The translations under genes and the position numbers were made by a program. This document shows, in pieces, positions 41,925 through 43,763 of a DNA stretch of 43,763 nucleotides. The notes below the pieces were generated by a model. It saw nothing but the letters and a program-made list of their open reading frames with translations. It made no database searches and was not told where the DNA came from. Each line of letters opens with the position of its first letter. The stretch's first letter is position 1. Source of the stretch: Rhodococcoides kyotonense (GTDB lineage: Bacteria; Actinomycetota; Actinomycetes; Mycobacteriales; Mycobacteriaceae); NCBI RefSeq assembly GCF_001645385.1, contig NZ_LVHI01000025.1, positions 1-43,763 of the forward strand, given 5' to 3'.

Positions 41925-41984
41925 TGACATTCCACAGTGGTAGGTCGAAGCTTGAAACCGATGACATTCCACAATGGAATGTCA
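41925..41984. promoter_or_regulatory. Tandem PadR-type operators
   Basis: A perfect inverted repeat with arms TGACATTCCA (41962-41971) and TGGAATGTCA (41975-41984) and a 3-nt spacer. A second copy starts with the same left arm at 41925-41934 and has a degenerate right arm (TGGTAGGTCG, 7 of 10 matching). Centres are 37 bp apart. The ATGT...ACAT character fits PadR-family sites, and the position between the PadR gene and its divergent neighbour supports autoregulation. Confidence 0.7.
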
Positions 41985-42008
41985 GCTCCGAACGGTCTGG
42001 AGACTGCG

Positions 42009-42443
42009 ATGTCCTATCAACCGTCCACGTCCCATTCACCTGCGTCACGCGTCTCCGACGCCGAACGCGATTCGGCAGTCGAGGCCCTGACCGGCCACGT
42101 GTCGACGGGTCGGCTGTCGATCGACGACTTCGACACCCGTGCCGCACGTGTCTACTCGGCCGTGACGCGCGCGGATCTGACGTCGGTGTTCGACGACCTG
42201 CCGCAGGCAACTGACCCTGAGGTTTCCGCGAAGCCGGTCCGGCGTGATCACGAGATCGCGGCGTGGGCAGGCGTCGGCGTGCTGTGCCTGGTCATCTGGG
42301 CTGTCACGTCGGTTGCGACGGGCGGCGTTCTGTACTTCTGGCCGATGTGGGTGATCGGGCCGTGGGGAGCAATGCTGGCGCTGCAACGCGTGACCGGCAT
42401 ACAGATGCCGACGGGCTGCGCGGGGCGTCGGGTCTACGACTGA
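42009..42443 (+). CDS. DUF1707 domain membrane protein
   Basis: A 144-residue protein. Residues 14-66 are a DUF1707 domain (VSDAERDSAVEALTGHVSTGRLSIDDFDTR), a small helical module at the N-terminus of many actinobacterial membrane proteins, followed by two membrane helices (about 84-103 and 106-125). The ATG at 42009 follows GGAG at the right distance; an upstream in-frame ATG (41979) falls inside the operator. Probably the target of the adjacent PadR regulator. Function unknown. Its end overlaps the convergent VOC gene by 10 nt. Confidence 0.88.
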   Translation: MSYQPSTSHSPASRVSDAERDSAVEALTGHVSTGRLSIDDFDTRAARVYSAVTRADLTSVFDDLPQATDPEVSAKPVRRDHEIAAWAGVGVLCLVIWAVTSVATGGVLYFWPMWVIGPWGAMLALQRVTGIQMPTGCAGRRVYD

Positions 42444-43210
42444 ACGATCGACGCGATCTGGAACCGTGCACCCAGCGGGTCCGCGATGCCCGCGATGCGT
42501 CCGAACGGTGAGTCCTTTGCGGCGTCGACGACCGTCCCTCCGAGTGCGGTCACTTTCTCGACTGCAGCATCGGTGTCGTCGACTCCGACATAGAGCCGCC
42601 AGTGCGACGGGACGTCGGCCTGCAGGTATCTGTCGGCGTCCATGATGCCCGCCACCATGTCACCAGCGACGAAGCCCTGGGAGTACCGGAACTCGTCCGT
42701 GTCTCCCAGAACGCCGTACGTCCATCCGAACACCGACTCGTAGAACTCCAGTGCAGCGCCGTAGTGGTGCGTGAATTGCTCGTGCCAGACGGGTGTGCCG
42801 TGCTCACCCCACAGCCCGTAGCCGCGATGCCGGTCGGCCTGCCAGATGCCGGTGACCGCTCCCCCGGCGTCGACCACCAGCGCCATGGCGCCCTGATCAC
42901 CGACTTGCATGGCAGGACACAGCACCTGCGCGCCCGCGTCGACGGACTTGTCGACGCTCGCCTTCGCGTCGGCGGACGCAATGTAGGTGTTCCACACGTT
43001 CGTGATCGTGGCGCCGGGCATCTGCCCGCCGAGACCCGCCACCGGCACGTCGTTCCTCAGGAACGTCGTGTACCCGCCGTACTCGGCTTCCTTGCTGACA
43101 TCGGCTTCCCATCCGAACAGGCCGTTGTAGAACGACACGACGGTGCGGGGATCCGAACTGGTCAGATCGACCCAGCACGGAGCATCGACCAGGTAATCCT
43201 TGGCAGGCAT
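42434..43210 (-). CDS. VOC family protein, two glyoxalase-like domains
   Basis: A 258-residue protein made of two vicinal-oxygen-chelate units, about 1-125 (CWVDLTSSDPRTVVSFYNGLFGWE) and about 135-258 (HEQFTHHYGAALEFYESVFGWTY). The two-domain type is common in actinobacteria as glyoxalase/bleomycin-resistance-like proteins of unknown substrate. Both halves have the paired FY-x-x-LFGW/FY-x-x-VFGW helix. The ATG at 43210 begins MPAKDYLVDAP, the usual family start. Confidence 0.9.
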   Translation of the reverse strand: MPAKDYLVDAPCWVDLTSSDPRTVVSFYNGLFGWEADVSKEAEYGGYTTFLRNDVPVAGLGGQMPGATITNVWNTYIASADAKASVDKSVDAGAQVLCPAMQVGDQGAMALVVDAGGAVTGIWQADRHRGYGLWGEHGTPVWHEQFTHHYGAALEFYESVFGWTYGVLGDTDEFRYSQGFVAGDMVAGIMDADRYLQADVPSHWRLYVGVDDTDAAVEKVTALGGTVVDAAKDSPFGRIAGIADPLGARFQIASIVQS

Positions 43211-43302
43211 GCACACAAGGTACGCGGGTGGTACGACACTCACAGCACATCGGCAGGGGCGATGCATGTTTCCTCACAGCCGATCCGTGGAATGTATTGA
43301 GC

Positions 43303-43524
43303 ATGGCTACATACCAGTTACGCGGCGCAGACGACGCCATACTCGCGCAGACCGAACTGCCCTCCGACACCCGCGCGATGGCGTGGATGGTCTCGGCAGC
43401 CACCGTCAACCGTCGCGCGCTCGACGGCCGACGCTGGGAAGGCTTCCGGCTCGACGACTCCGGATGGGAGCACCGATTCTCGGGTGCGCACCGGGCCGCG
43501 ACTGCGCCACCCGTGCGCGCCTAG
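43303..43524 (+). CDS. Small hypothetical protein
   Basis: A 73-residue protein with no recognised domain (MATYQLRGADDAILAQTELP...). The hydrophilic sequence and full-length open frame with ATG support a gene, but there is no homology I can name. It is divergent from the VOC gene and ends just before the presumed left end of the IS element, so its C-terminus might be affected by the insertion. Confidence 0.5.
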   Translation: MATYQLRGADDAILAQTELPSDTRAMAWMVSAATVNRRALDGRRWEGFRLDDSGWEHRFSGAHRAATAPPVRA

Positions 43525-43763
43525 TCGGACTCCGGAGCCTGTTGCTTAATTGAGGGTGTTTCGCTCGAGTGGTGGTGGGCCTGCTTTGGGATGATGGCTG
43601 GGTGGCGCGTGACTATCGACCTTCCGGTCTCGATCAGGGGTTTTTGATTCCACCCGATATCCGGGACTGGCTCGATGACGATCATGTGGCGTGGCTGGTG
43701 ATCGACGCGGTCGCGGCGATGGACACCTCGGTGTTCCATCGCCGCCGGCCGGGCCGGCGGACC
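43525..43763 (+). mobile_element. Left end of an IS1182-type insertion sequence (partial)
   Basis: A non-coding segment of about 75 bp (43525-43601) leads into a transposase reading frame that is cut by the window edge. The exact end of the element is not certain; it may lie near GGAGCCTGTTGCTTAATTGA (43531-43550). The other end is outside the window, so terminal repeats and target duplication cannot be checked. Confidence 0.6.
43602..43763 (+). CDS. IS1182-family transposase, N-terminal part
   Basis: The GTG at 43602 opens a frame of 54 codons that continues past the window edge. The product begins MARDYRPSGLDQGFLIPPDI and continues RDWLDDDHVAWLVIDAV and MDTSVFHRRR, the N-terminal pattern of IS1182/IS5-like transposases (DYRP...Q.FLLPPD...WLP.DHL...V.D). 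The DDE catalytic region is not in the window, so intactness is unknown. Confidence 0.8.
   Translation, partial: MARDYRPSGLDQGFLIPPDIRDWLDDDHVAWLVIDAVAAMDTSVFHRRRPGRRT

Overview
The window is about 43.8 kb of high-GC actinobacterial chromosome. It is most likely from Rhodococcus or a close mycolic-acid relative. The 16S 5' end (...GTCGAGCGGTAAGGC), the actinobacterial boxA in the rRNA leader, the split atpF/atpH genes and the argS-lysA-hom-thrC-thrB-rho-rpmE-prfA-prmC-tsaC-wecA-atp-murA-rrs gene order all fit. That order is, from memory, the same as Rv1292 to rrs in Mycobacterium tuberculosis. Both ends lie in multicopy sequence (a 16S gene on the left, an IS1182-type transposase on the right), which looks like a draft-assembly contig.

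Layout. 1-600: start of a 16S rRNA gene on the minus strand with its leader and promoter. 0.6-2.8 kb: a divergent pair, a flavin-binding PPOX-family protein and a MocR-type regulator. 2.9-5.2 kb: murA, a cobalamin adenosyltransferase and a DUF2550 membrane protein. 5.3-13.2 kb: the whole F1Fo ATP synthase operon (atpI-like, atpBEFHAGDC). 13.2-18.7 kb: wecA, a serine hydroxymethyltransferase, the threonylcarbamoyl-AMP synthase gene, prmC, prfA and rpmE. 18.9-21 kb: rho. 21.3-27.7 kb: a tightly overlapping argS-lysA-hom-thrC-thrB operon for aspartate-family amino acids. Almost everything to this point is on the minus strand and is core housekeeping.

27.8-43.8 kb is more accessory: a DUF3105/DUF305 pair, a phosphoketolase, tRNA-Arg(CCG), an acidic coiled-coil protein, a sulfate-activation operon (cysD, cysNC, and a cysQ whose product carries an extra C-terminal NTF2-like domain), and divergently a three-gene operon (DUF1214 protein, SDR, sulfotransferase-family protein). 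Then follow a methyltransferase, an orphan GvpL/GvpF-type protein, a PadR regulator with a DUF1707 membrane protein, a VOC protein, a small hypothetical gene and the start of an IS1182-like transposase.

The most interesting region is 32.9-40.0 kb. PAPS synthesis (CysD, CysNC) and PAP removal (a CysQ fusion) lie back to back with an operon holding a PAPS-type sulfotransferase homologue, an SDR and a DUF1214 protein. That operon has a near-consensus sigma-A promoter whose start point is covered by TAGAACCTGTTCTA, a perfect match to the sterol-catabolism repressor KstR consensus TnnAACnnGTTnnA. The gene set and lengths resemble M. tuberculosis Rv3531c-Rv3530c-Rv3529c. The hypothesis offered is a sterol-controlled module that sulfates a lipid or steroid-like metabolite. 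Other notable points are the Asp-for-Cys MurA, the AtpE residues expected to reduce bedaquiline binding, the tandem PadR-type operators, and several long perfect palindromes.
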